This document shows, piece after piece, positions 53,171-64,000 of a DNA stretch of 64,000 nucleotides. This DNA is from Brachypodium distachyon (Eukaryota > Streptophyta > Magnoliopsida > Poales > Poaceae), in contig NC_016132.3 in assembly GCF_000005505.3 (NCBI RefSeq), positions 17,846,501 through 17,910,500 on the forward strand, read 5' to 3'. Below the pieces are notes generated by a model that saw nothing but the letters and a program-made list of their open reading frames with translations, searched no databases and was not told where the DNA came from. Both the position numbers and the translations under genes were made by a program. How positions within the stretch are numbered: the stretch's first letter is position 1; each line of letters starts with the position of its first letter.

Positions 53171-54320
53171 TGCGTTCACTACGATTGGCAACATGTGCTC
53201 ATTACAGGAGGCAATTTGTGCTCATTACAGGAGGCAATTTCCGTTCATTACGGTTGGCAATTTGTATTCATTAGAGACGACATGAAGATAATATTGATGT
53301 GGAGTTGTTATGCATGGAGGTGATAGCTCGATTTTGGAGTAGTAGAGATGTTGGATGTTGTGGTGGTTGATAGATTTTGACTCAAACAGATAAACATGGT
53401 TATTTGTGTTCATTACACGTGGTAATTTGTGTTCATTAGGGGGGATGTCACTTTGTACAATAGAGATGACAATTTGTGTTCATTACATGTGCCAGTTTGC
53501 ACTCATTAGGGGATGACACTTTGTATGGTAGTGACGGCAATTTGTCTTCATTACAGATGGAAGTTTGTGCTCGTTAGGAGGATGACACATTGTACTGTAG
53601 AGGTGGCAATTTGTATACATTGGAGATGAAAACTTGTATTCATTAGGGTGACAATTTATATTCCCTAGGGGTGGCAGTTTGTATTCTTTAGGTGTGACGA
53701 TTTGTGTTTGCTAGGGGTGACAGCGAGATAGTATTTTTGTGGGGTTGTTTGAATGGAGCTGGTAACTCGATTTGGATTGGTGGAGATGCATGATGCATTT
53801 GTGGGAGTTTGATTTTGACCGAAACGGGGTGAACATGCTTATTTATGTTCATTATGGGGTGGCATTTTGCAGGCGATAGAGTTTTGGCCTAAGCATATTA
53901 TTTTTTGCCACGGTTATTTGTATTCATTAGGGATGACAATTTGTATTCATTAGGTATGACAATTTGTGAGGGATAGTTTTTTTTACCGAAATATATTCCT
54001 TTTGATATGGTTATTTGTACTTATCAGTGATGGCAACTCTTATACATTATGGGTGACAATTTGTGGGTGATAGATTTTTAAGCGAATTCTTATTATTATT
54101 TGACATGATTATTTGTGTTCATTAGGGGTGATGATTTGTATTAGTGGTTGGTCATTTAACTTAGTTTGCTGGAGTGGAGGAGATGCTATATACACTTGTG
54201 AGTGGTAGATTTTGACCAAAAATTTGCAGTCAATAGAGGACTAGCAATTTGCAGTTAATAGAGGACTGTCAATTTGTGTTTCATTAGGGGAGACATGGTT
54301 TGTGTGGCAACTCTTAGTTT
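53170..54320. repeat. Degenerate minisatellite, 'caatttgtgttcattagggg' type
   Basis: A word like 'ggcaatttgtgttcatta' followed by 'ggggtga' recurs some 20 times with irregular spacing, mostly 25-45 bp (53205, 53226, 53469, 53930, 54050 and others). It holds no coding frame. Confidence 0.75.
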
Positions 54321-55447
54321 TACTCTGATTTGGTACGAGGTTATTATGTGAAATTTTAAAGAATTCTAAGTCTGTTTTGATTCATCTCGTGAAGTCTTGT
54401 TGTTCGGTGTTGTTATGCTAGGAATCAGGTACCATACCGTGTCACTGTCCTTATGCTAAGGAATCAGACAAAAAATAACGTCGTTAGTGTTCTGCTCGGA
54501 ATCTGGCGAAGAAATAACATAGATACATGGTACTACGTACATAGTGCAAGCTCTCGCGGACCAAAGCGCCTGCGTACAGCGTCGCGCGCTCGGACAGCAG
54601 CGCGGACGTACACGCGGTATTCCATCCCTTTCTGGAAAAAGGGGTTTAAGCGGATGCTATGCTGGTCCGTACGTGCATTGTGAATCGATTGTTGACGTGT
54701 GAAACCATATATCCATCCATAGTTCACACCATATATCCATGCGCGCATCATTAACGTCTTCCTGGACCCTGGTTAGATCACCGGCTAATCAATAACGTCC
54801 AGGTGGCGCTCAAGAGCGCGCCCCAGCACCTACTGTGAAACCATATATAGTTACGAAAAGACCGGCTAAAGGGTGAGCATCCATCACTGCTAATCGATCC
54901 ACCATGCATCTTGACGCCAAGGCAAAATTGGACTGGAGCATATATAATTCTGTTGGCGCCTTCAATTAATCACACCATTTTGTTTCTGTTGGTGTCGTCC
55001 AGGTCTTGGCCTCTTGGGCCACAAAAGAGCTATCTGTCTCCAGATACCCCGATTCTATCATATGATGGTGAAGTGATAGCTGGAAGACGAATGGTCAATT
55101 TGTTCCACCAATGTAATTACAGCGAACTTTATGTGAACCTACATCGCGTTTATCACATTCATTTCCGATCCTAATACAAATGTTTCGTATCATCCCATTG
55201 GGTTAAACCGACTGAACATCTGGACGAGAGATTTATAAAACTAAAAAACAGCTAGCTGGGCGAGAGATCAATATATTAACACGGCTGAACTTGGTGTCAT
55301 ACTCGCAAACGGGATTAACAATAACAAAATGCCACAAACATCCGCAGCAAATTTAATTAGCACGCACCCGTAGGCAAAGATTTCATGGATCAGTCGGGCA
55401 GATATGCAGAACAAGATGATTGGTGGTGAATGGTGACGGCGTTCAGT
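54321..55447. other. Spacer and probable PsbW 3' flank, no gene
   Basis: Mixed AT-rich DNA. Short repeated words such as 'aaaccatatat' occur near 54700-54850. The last 100-200 bp before 55448 is probably the PsbW 3' UTR. No supported gene. Confidence 0.5.
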
Positions 55448-55924
55448 TCAGAGCGAGAGGCCGCCGGACTCGTCGTCGTCGTCGAGGGTGGAGGAGTAGA
55501 CGGTGTAGAGGGACCAGATGAGGCCGAAGACGCCCAGCAGGATCCACCCCAGCAGGTTGTTGCTCAGCCCCAGGCTCAGCCCCGTGCCCTCCGTCGACAT
55601 CCGCTCGTCCACCAGCGCCAGCGCCGGGCCAGCTGCCGTCACGGCTGCCACCAGCGGCGCCGCTCCCTTGACGACCGCCACAGCGGCCGTAGACTTACCA
55701 TCCTTGGAGTAGCCGCACTTCAGTCTCTCGGCCCTGACCACTCTCAGCTGCGGCAGCCCTGCAACGACAGTTAGCAGCAGCGTCTCACCGTTAATAAGAG
55801 GCTTCTTCACAAAGCTACAAGTTGCTGACATGCTTCTTTTTTTGGATGATGAGCTTCCTTAATTACCTGAAGCCTGCGATGGCCTGGCGGTGGCGAAGCC
55901 AACGGCGGCGCTGATCGTTGCCAT
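55448..55924 (-). CDS. PsbW: Photosystem II reaction centre W protein precursor, 122 aa
   Basis: A 6.1-kDa thylakoid membrane subunit of photosystem II, nuclear encoded, that stabilises PSII dimers and supercomplexes. There are two exons, 55867-55924 and 55448-55758, joined in phase at Gly20. Residues 1 to about 40 form the stromal transit peptide. A hydrophobic thylakoid-transfer stretch (about 44-68) ends ALA before the mature start [10 protein letters not shown]. The mature part (about 54 aa) has one membrane helix, [22 protein letters not shown], and an acidic tail ending SGGLSL. Its size and tail match the family. The acceptor was chosen at 55759-55760 because it keeps the frame and drops an unrelated stretch. 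Confidence 0.93.
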
Positions 55925-56489
55925 TGCTGACCTGCCCTGAGCTCTGGGGGTAGAGGCAGCAAAGTGACAGGCAGCAGGAGAGCTCAGCCAACTGAAGCCT
56001 GGGTGTGAGAAGTGTTTGGGGATCCAGGCGCCGGCCGTGCATGTTCTATCCTCTTGGGGGTGCGTCCAATAAGAATCCGCCACCTGGACACCACAGATCC
56101 CCTTTGAAAATAACCATAGGTTTGCACGGTGAAAGGAGACTCCAACCAGGCAAACAGCCAACTTGGAATCGTAGGCGTCAGGTGAAACACATCATCTTCT
56201 TATGTGCTTCTCAAAGGAAAAGAAAGCCAACACGTTGAGTAACAGATGATTGCAGTTTGGACAGTGCAGAAAGATAAACATTAGCTTAAGCCACACAGAT
56301 AACAGATGCCATATGCCTGCTCTGCTTTCAGTTTCTAAACATAGGGCAGACTCCACATAATAGAAGTTTCAGCTCAGACTTCCAATGGACATGCTTTGAA
56401 GCTCCACTTCACAGGCAAAAACAGATAAACAAGATTCCAAGCGAAATGCTGGGACGGGCAAAGCGTGCACACATGCGGCGGGATCCTCT
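55925..56489. other. PsbW promoter region and S15 3' flank
   Basis: About 560 bp between the PsbW start and the S15 stop codon, both on the minus strand. A CCAAT-like word is near 56067. No gene is present. The part near 56489 is probably the S15 3' UTR. Confidence 0.5.
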
Positions 56490-58676
56490 TCACTTGAGAG
56501 GAATGAACCTCGAGGAGTGGGTGGCGCCAATCCCAGGCCTTCCATGCCTGACGGGCTTGTAGCTGCAGGAGAATTCGGCAAGGTAGTGACCCATCATCTC
56601 GGGCTTGATCTCGATCTGGTTGAAGCATTTCCCGTTGTACACTGCGATTTGGCTGCCGATCATCTCTGGCACAATTATCATGTCGCGCAGATGAGTCCTT
56701 ACACACCCTGGCTTCTCGCCAGGAGCTGCAGCCTGTCTCTGTGCATGTTCAGAAAACGACGGATGAGCTTCAGATGTTATAATCTCACATAAAAATAGTA
56801 GTACAGCAGAGTTAATGGTTCAGACCAGAACAGAATTGGTAGTATACTGTTAGAGCTGGAGCACACAAATAACTTGGAATGATGGAAACACTCAAAACTG
56901 CAGGTATAATGGCATTCCAGTAAATTTAAACACATTCCGTTTCGGAAAAAGTAATACACGCATGGTTCTACCACCTTATCCAAATCACATCTATATAATA
57001 CCTCTCAAACAAAATTTACTCAGAAGTCTATATCGCACATTTCTAATTTTTCATTTCCCGACAAATACATAGGTCTGCCAAAAATTAGAGAACATTAACT
57101 TTATCTCGGTGGATTCTAAAAGATGCACAAGAGTGCTCAGGCTAAAGATATATATTCCCTTGCCCGAAGTTTCATAACTCTGCATCAGTACTCCCATTTC
57201 TCCAAATCGATATTTGCACAGACCATAAATGACATATCATAACCGGAAGCTGATAACACTAGAAGAATTTATAGCGTGTGCCCTAAACTTCTTCCATCCT
57301 GTAGCGTAAGCAAAATACTTCTTCAAACAGAAAAGTCAGGACCAGCTATGCTAAAAACAAAGAAAAGTCAGGACCAACATTTCGATGTTGTGATACCACG
57401 GAGAAGGACGCAAGCAATACATCACCAATGGCAAAAATAAATAATACAGTAGTCAACTGGTTCCACTGTCCTATATAGTATAGTAGTATCTGCTACAATA
57501 TATCCAACAAATTCAACTAATGATCTGAAGGACTACATATCAGAACAAAGATATGTTGCCAAAGCATCAGAAAATTAACAACATAAGTTCATGTGTTGTC
57601 TAATTTGACTCTACGTACAGTTTCTTAGTAATACAATGCCAAGGGTTTATTGGCAATTTGGGAATCCCAATTTAAATCTACAATACAGTATGTTGCCAAG
57701 CGTCAGCACATGACATGAATTTGCAACCTACAAAGTGGGAAGGCAAAACCTCAAAAATCTCCAAATAATTTCAGTACCATTGAAAGCAAACAAAATGGAT
57801 ATGTCAGAAACTACAGCCGGCATAAATGTAATTTGGATTCCACAAGAAAAATGGATTCCATCAAATGGTTAGATCCCAAAATCTACATGGGCAGACGACT
57901 GCATATCTGCATGCTAATAGCTAATTAATTGGTACTCGTAAGTACTGGTACTAAGTAAAGAAACCACATGCAGTAAACGGCTCGTTCAAAATTACCCATT
58001 CCAGCATGCTGGCACAATTAAGTTGCAAAACTGTAACACACAACGACATTTATAAACAGCAATTCCATGAAACCCAGAAGCAAAGGGGCAGTCGAAAACC
58101 GAGCGCTCAGCTCGGGTGGTAGTCCAGCGAGATATACCGTTCGCCCCCCAGTGTCGGATTCTCGTGCCTAGCTCACTTTGCGAACTTTTTTTTTTTAAGA
58201 AAGAGGCAGTGATGTACTGATGTATGCATTACCGCCACGCGCAGGCTCCTGATTAGTCTGATATGCTTCATCTTCAGGAGGCCCCTGGTAAACCTAAAGC
58301 GACACAGCAGAAGAGATTTTTTATTAAAAAAAAAGGAACAAACTCGCCGTTCTTAATTTCCCTCGACCCCCTTCGACAAAGAGAGAGGATCAATCTCACA
58401 CCGGATCTACCTTCTGCGGGCGCGGGCAGGGAAGAGCTCGGCGAGTTCTTTTGCGAACATGTCGAGGATGTCGTCGAGGTCCACGCCGCGGTAGGTGAAC
58501 TTGCGGAACGGCCTCTTGATCATCATCGGCTGTCCCGCTCCGGCGGCGGCCACCTTCGTCGTCGAAGTCCACCTGCAAGGCCGGCAACCCGCGCAGCTCA
58601 TGGATCAGCGAGGGGAATGCGGGAGGGTTTAATTGGAGATACGTGGCGGGGGTGAGTTGCTCTCGTAGCTCACCAT
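56490..58676 (-). CDS. 40S ribosomal protein S15 (uS19), divergent, 151 aa
   Basis: A small-subunit protein at the head of the 40S particle near the decoding centre. Coding exons on the minus strand: 58674-58676 (ATG only, then the donor GTGAGC), 58411-58553, 58233-58293 and 56490-56738. They join in phase to 151 aa. The last exon is highly conserved ([18 protein letters not shown] and [18 protein letters not shown]). The second and third coding exons are unusually divergent (for example [19 protein letters not shown] where plants normally have QRGLKRKPMALIKKLRKAK). The first acceptor, at 58573-58574, would leave the frame broken. The AG at 58554-58555, 19 nt further in, restores it and gives [10 protein letters not shown]. 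It could be a diverged working paralogue or a decaying copy. Confidence 0.72.
56739..58232. other. Large intron of the S15 gene
   Basis: A 1.5-kb intron bounded by GTAATG (donor, minus strand) and CACAG (acceptor). AT-rich, with no MITE ends or nested gene seen. Confidence 0.6.
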
Positions 58677-60525
58677 GACCGCGGCTGATCGCTCGCCGCT
58701 GGTGGTGTTGCTGGAGGAGCAGACCCTCGGGAGCAGCGGCGTTACCGCGCTAGGGGCCTAGGGCTTCGTGGAGATCGGTTTCCGGCCTCCTCGGTCTTGC
58801 CTTCTTGGGATGTTGATTTTTATTCCTTTCTGTTTAAGTAGCACTGCCCCGTTATTAAATGTGACATGTTCTAGATTTGTTCTAAGTTAAAGTTTATACA
58901 GTAGAAAAATATATTAATATCTACGGTATCAAATAGGTATACTACGAAAATACATGTATCATGACAAATTTAATAAAACTAAGTTATAGATGCTGATAGA
59001 TTTCTCTATAAATTTTGTCAAATTTTAAAAAATACGACTTACGAAAAAAATAAGAACATCTTACAGTTACAAACGAATGTGGTGGACTTATTTATTTTTA
59101 CTAATGTAGATGTAGATATATGTATTGCTATATTACGTCGATCAGAAAACACCAAATAGATAATAGGTGTGTGTGCCATTTCATCATTTGTATGTGATAT
59201 TGTCACATAGAAAAATTAAAACTTGATTCACGCTAGTCTGATTGACTGTTTATAAGAGTGGCATGTTGTGTTTGATGTGATGTTAGAGTAATACTCTCAA
59301 ATAATCCGGAACATGAGCATGATTGATCCTTAGAAAGACATTAAAGTTTAGAACGCGAGCCCTTCGGGTTTTTTTTACTGTAGCGATATTTTATTAGTTG
59401 CTTACTTTGTGTTTAGTTCACTGGCCGGTCTGACCAAAGTTCAAATTTAGGATACGGTGAAATGTAGGGTCACAATTCTTCAAATATCCGTGAATAATTT
59501 ATCTTTGTAAAAACAGATGAATGGATGGTGTATATAAAAAAAAAAGGGTTTGCTACATCTAAGTTGTCTGATTTTTAGTTAGAGATAAGATTCCTCAACC
59601 GTTGGATATGAGTGTGCTTCAAGATTTAAAACGGATGATGAAAAACGAAAGGTAAAATGAGATCCAGATACTACTAATCCCTTTTTTCTTTCGCCAGATT
59701 TGTTCAACGACAAGGAAATTTCGTTTCGCCAGATTTGTTGTTTCATTAAGGATGAGGCCCGCGAGTGGGCTTTGGCGGGCGCCAAGACCCTTAGAAAGTT
59801 ACTTTGAGAACCACCTTAATTTTCTTAACTTTTCCACGCCTCGGGTTTTCTTTCCTTTTTTCCTACTCATTTGACTCAGGGCAGCCTTATAATTATTCTC
59901 TATGCTAATACATCGAAAGCCAGCGTTTGCTGGACCTTTCAACAAAAAAAAAATACTACTAATCTAACGGCTCTGATTCGTGAACTTAGATTTCAAGTAT
60001 TTTGCTTTAAAAAAAAATCTCGATCACCTAAAACTGGGTTCTACTCGGATCAAAATCGTGCTTTGTCGCAACCAGTAGTACGTAGTGATTTGAAGATGTT
60101 GACTGTTTGATGCTGATCAAAAGTGTTACAAATGTTTCCCGCATTGATTCAATTTGGAACAGGGCTGACATGTACTCCGTACTATACTAGTACACCAGAA
60201 GGTAACAATTTTTTTTTAACGGGAACAGAAATCACAAATGAGATCCCTTCATTGGCTTTTGATTCAACTCAAGCTTGAACAGATGCTTCATCAAAGATTC
60301 AAAGCGCACCTTCGCTGTCGTTGCACAAAATTTTGCACCGACGCTGGCCGTAAAACGTGATCAGTTCATATATCACTACCCACTAGTACTACTAGTACTA
60401 TAACACAGTGATTGAAAAAGATTTCGAGACGAGGTCAAGGAAAGCATGGCCTTTTCGCGGCCACGTCAATCCAGCATCCCTCAGCCCTGACATCGTGTCA
60501 AAAGTTTACACCCACGCACGGCCGG
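58677..60525. other. Spacer between S15 and the P-loop kinase gene
   Basis: 58677-58800 is GC-rich and likely the S15 5' UTR and promoter. 58810-60400 is AT-rich with poly-A/T runs and no open frame of note. 60130-60525 is probably the kinase gene's 3' flank. Confidence 0.5.
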
Positions 60526-63500
60526 TTACACAGCCCGGAAGCGCGCCTCGCTGGTCTGCACGGCGGCCTTGAGCTCCCGCTGCGAGGACGCCCTGGACGG
60601 CGACGCGACGAGGTCCTGCCACGCCGACGGTGACGGCGCGCCGCCGGGGTAGAGCTCGTCGACGCTGTTGGCCTCGTCGTTCAGGCCGCCCACCCTATCC
60701 AGGCAACCGATTTCCTCGGGGTCCACCAGGAGGTTGCTATCGCCGTCCTTCCACCCAATCAACTGCGGCGTCGAACAGCACAGCAGGGTTCATTAGTATA
60801 TAACGAAAAGTATGATATTGTGTCTATATGCTACTCCAGGACTGGATTGGCTTTGCGTTTTGGACTGCATACTCACCTTTGGAGCACCCATGGAGTTGGT
60901 GCTGTAAAGCCTCGCATTGTCGACGAGGCCGCAGTATCCGTGGAACGCCATGGCGAATCGCTTGTGGGACTGCAGCTGGGACTTCACCCTCACTGCTCTC
61001 CCTGTGATCACGGCTCTCCTGCCAAGGCCACTTATTTTAGATAGTGTTCTATGTTTGTATCCAAGCGTGAGCAAAAATCTTCCAGCATTTTACTGTCATC
61101 TTAAGATCTTTTTTGCGTGAATTAAGTACACGAAACTCAGCAAGTAGTTCAGCCAATGGCAGTTGCAGGAGATAGTAGTTCAAGCAGAAATAGGCACAAA
61201 TGAGCTGAATTTTACTGACGTCAGGGTTAATTTTGGCATGGATTAAGTTATGAAATTCACCTGATTCCTCTCACAACTGCAAGATAGGCATCACAGACTA
61301 CACCGACGAGCTCGATGCGGTAAGGCTTCCTTCTTCTTGGCGAGCTATCTTCATCAGTACTGGAGTCCTCAACCGGCTCCCAGTAATCCTCGGTGATTGT
61401 CCCGTCTTCAGTAACCTTGTAGCCCACGCCCATGCGGTACCGCTGTCGGTGTACGGCCCTTGCCATGGCCACCGTCTGCTGGAAGAATGGCTCCCACGAT
61501 AGCGTGCCATCCATGATCACATCCCTCCCTTCGTTGAGGGCTGTCACAAGGAGTGATGAGGCCGCATCCATCGATGACTGGTGCACCTGCATCAATGTTG
61601 TGAATCACTACATAAGTTCATCAGCTATTTGCAGTTTGGATAGATTGCTTGTTTCAGTAATATTCGAAACAATGAGGTTGTGGATTTGCTTCAGGCCGTT
61701 TTTTCTCTTCCAAGATCAGGAAGCAACCTTGAAGTCTGTTCCAGTATAAATGGCTCGTTACAGTATATTTTGAAGTTGTGGCTTGATTAACCAAAGCTGC
61801 TGATACTGTTTTCGGTTATTTTAAATCTGAACCAGTCGAATATGCAAGCTCATTCAGTTTGGTTCGTCACTTAATAGGTCCATACTGTGTTACTCCGTTA
61901 GGTTGATTTTCTAAAGAATGTATGTATATAGGAAACAAAATAACAAATACCAGCTCTGCCGTCTGCAACATGTCATTGTGGTGGCCTCTTGAGCTGATGG
62001 CTCGATAGATAACATCGGTTTCCTTGAATGCATCTGCCTCCACCACCACTGCATTTGCTGCTGCTCCAGACCAAAATGCTCTGCAAATAATAAGTATAGC
62101 ATGGAGATCACTGATCAGTTAATAGCCAGCAAGCCACTTATAAGGTATGTTTTTGTTTCCTTTAGTTTCTCTACTTGCTTTGAAGAAATGCTCCGGTGAT
62201 GTTTCTCTATTCTCAGATAAATTCAAACATCTCAGCATTTCTCATTCATTAAGTGTTCTTTAGTGTGACAAAAGTGTGCACTGTGCAGATTGCAAAACTA
62301 AATTAACAATGAGCAACAATTACAAAATTGATCAACTTACTCCTTGAGTATATCTTGAAGTACAGTGCTCTTGCCAGCTCCCATCCCACCACCCATCAGG
62401 AGTAGGACTGGGCTGCGATCACAATGTGCTGCTGGGACCATCACATCACTGCATTGTGCCTGATCATGGGAAGATAGCCCTATGGCCTTCAGCTCCTCTA
62501 CCAGTGTGGAAAATAGCCTGGTAACCTTTAAGTTTCTTGTGACCCTCTCAAATCTCTGATTCCTGTGTTCAGAGGAGAATCAGACACTAGACTCCACTTT
62601 GAGGTTCGAGAGGAACACATATGCTTATGCATTTCATGTGTGATTGTACCAGATTACAGTTTGTCTATGCTTCCTGAGAAGTATCAACCTGAACTCCTTC
62701 ATCTAGGAAGTTAGGGTGATAGATGCTACATCAAAGGGGAATCTTAAGGATACAGTTCTTGTAATTTTATTTTATCATTATATTCTTACATTTTGATGGA
62801 TGAACTGAACTATGGTTCCCCAATCCAGAGACCAGAACAGAGGATTTGAGAATTGGTAGATTCATATTGAAATCATTGTATCCCATAGACTGAAAGAATT
62901 TAGCAATGCATTTAGTTGTAGTTAACATTTCCAGAAAAATATCATGACAAATCAACGTGCGGTTCTAGGAGTAATTAAAACCTTAGCGCATGCATCTAAA
63001 CTCATTACTTTTGGCTTCAAAAGATGCAGTTTCTGCTACAATATCCAGGTTGGGCTCTGAATTTCATCTACTGTCAGGTTAATCCACTCAGTGGAAAGGA
63101 TAAAATAGAAAGTCAACGAGGGTAAATAATTAAAATTTAAGGAATGAGATCCAGCACAACGATAAACGAGAGATTCTCAAACTATATACAACAGAGTGAT
63201 GTAACATGGAAATCTACTAGAGTTGGCATAGGAGATGATGTAAGATAAAGGGAATTGAACAAATAGGCAGAAAAAAAGCAAAGAATAGTCAACCGATGTG
63301 CATTGCTATGAGCCACGTAGGTTAACGATAGATAATTACCTAGTGGCCTCCAGTACCATGTTCCTGAGCTTTCTTTTGGGGGCACCTTCTACAGTTAGAA
63401 CCTGTGGACATCACCACTGTATCAATACACAAAATATCAGTTGAAGAAGATTTGAAGGAAGAAACAACAAAAGGGGTTTCAAAAGTTCTTACTCCTTTTT

Positions 63501-63726
63501 ACCTGGGTAATCATGTAAGTTGAACATTTCCAATGGAAGGAGAAGTAACCAAGTATACATTTGTCGAGCTCCTCGATGAACTTTACAACCAGGGATTCAG
63601 GATCCGGGGTATTCTGGAAGAATGCAAATATATTTTCTTCATAACCCTTGTTCTTCCTCAGATAATCGTAAGCTAGTGTACACAGGTGGTGGCACTCATT
63701 CGCATGGTCAAAGCCAATTTGCCTAG
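60526..63726 (-). CDS. Zeta-toxin-fold P-loop kinase, calmodulin-dependent NAD kinase-like; 5' end outside window
   Basis: Seven exons are visible on the minus strand: 63503-63726, 63340-63401, 62341-62562, 61951-62080, 61261-61586, 60877-61018 and 60526-60762. They give the last 446 residues in phase. An ARQIGFDHANECHHLC region opens the visible part. The P-loop GGGMGAGKST lies at 62364-62393, followed by VVVEADAFKETDVIYRA and GRDVIMDGTLSWEPF, the family's base, acidic and substrate-strand motifs. The acidic/Ser C-terminal half includes DSSTDEDSSPRRRK. The domain order matches the plant zeta-toxin-domain protein that in Arabidopsis is the Ca2+/calmodulin-dependent NAD kinase (NADKc), which makes NADP+ from NAD+. 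The calmodulin-binding and membrane segment would lie upstream, beyond the window edge. The name rests on memory of that family. The zeta-toxin fold is a relationship only, with no sign of a toxin-antitoxin unit. Confidence 0.7.
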
Positions 63727-64000
63727 CTGAAGAAAAGGTCAATCATTTGTCATGAATACAGGCAAGGCAGGAAGGTGCACGGGAAACAGCGTAGGTCCAA
63801 AATAGCATATCATAAGATGGGCAACCACAGCCACTAAGAACATGGCATTTGGATCTTGATTGTGATGTGTTTTTTATTCAAAAGAAGGGAAATGATAGTG
63901 CTGTGGGCGGCAGAAACATTATCGAAGGTATAAGTTTTTTTTTCCGTTACTCAAGTTGGCTCTACTTTAAATCTCCACCAGGAGACCCGATAATGAATTA
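63727..64000. other. Intron or upstream part of the kinase gene
   Basis: The last visible exon starts in phase 2 after the acceptor at 63727-63728, so at least one further coding exon lies beyond 64000. No coding sequence is recognised in this stretch. Confidence 0.5.

Noticed and set aside
56490..58676. S15 as a processed (retroposed) pseudogene
   Set aside because: Three introns with usable splice sites remain, there is no A-tail, and the phase closes to a normal length.
60526..63726. Toxin-antitoxin module on account of the zeta-toxin fold
   Set aside because: The gene has seven or more introns, plant-type structure and no antitoxin partner. The domain is a kinase fold in a plant enzyme family.

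Overview
This is nuclear DNA from a grass, most likely a Pooideae cereal or relative (Triticeae, Brachypodium or oat type). Four things point there: GT-AG multi-exon genes with GC-rich first exons, Stowaway and Tourist MITEs of the 'CTCCCTCCGT' and 'GGGCTTATTCG' types, nested LTR retrotransposons, and grass-type families (DUF1618, CPP/TCX, PsbW). There are no bacterial features, CRISPR arrays or rRNA genes, and I saw no tRNA gene.

Layout. 1-8.2 kb: a small DUF1677 gene (minus) and mostly non-genic DNA holding one LINE nested inside another. 8.2-8.7 kb: a secreted Cys-rich protein resembling the N-terminal half of a 7S globulin (vicilin-buried-peptide type). 10.3-13.6 kb: SRP54, nine exons. 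14.9-18.8 kb: a CPP/TCX DNA-binding gene with a repeat-rich, partly duplicated upstream region. 20.1-25.6 kb (minus): a 19-exon PUS7/TruD tRNA pseudouridine synthase, one intron of which reads as a U12-type AT-AC intron. 26.5-29.9 kb (minus): the 24 kDa NDUFV2 subunit of mitochondrial complex I, ten exons. 31.5-40.3 kb: a truncated, internally deleted Copia (Sirevirus-like) element carrying a 3.3 kb solo LTR of another element. 40.3-41.1 kb (minus): a DUF1618 gene cut off at that Copia LTR. 42.8-51.3 kb: LINE remnants split by a 7.4 kb Ty3/gypsy element with both LTRs and a perfect target-site duplication. 51.4-54.3 kb: GC-rich non-genic DNA, then a degenerate minisatellite. 55.4-55.9 kb (minus): PsbW of photosystem II. 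56.5-58.7 kb (minus): a divergent 40S ribosomal protein S15 gene. 60.5 kb to the right edge (minus): a zeta-toxin-fold P-loop kinase, probably a calmodulin-dependent NAD kinase-like protein, 5' end outside the window.

The genes are independent housekeeping, photosynthetic and regulatory loci and do not form a pathway. Exon models were assembled by hand from splice signals and checked for phase; coding lengths of SRP54 (498 aa), TCX (377), PUS7 (691), NDUFV2 (282), PsbW (122) and S15 (151) all close in frame. I did not find a convincing wholly new system. The best leads are the AT-AC intron in PUS7, the S15 start region that needs a shifted splice acceptor, the stand-alone vicilin-like Cys peptide gene, and the fully resolved nested insertions.
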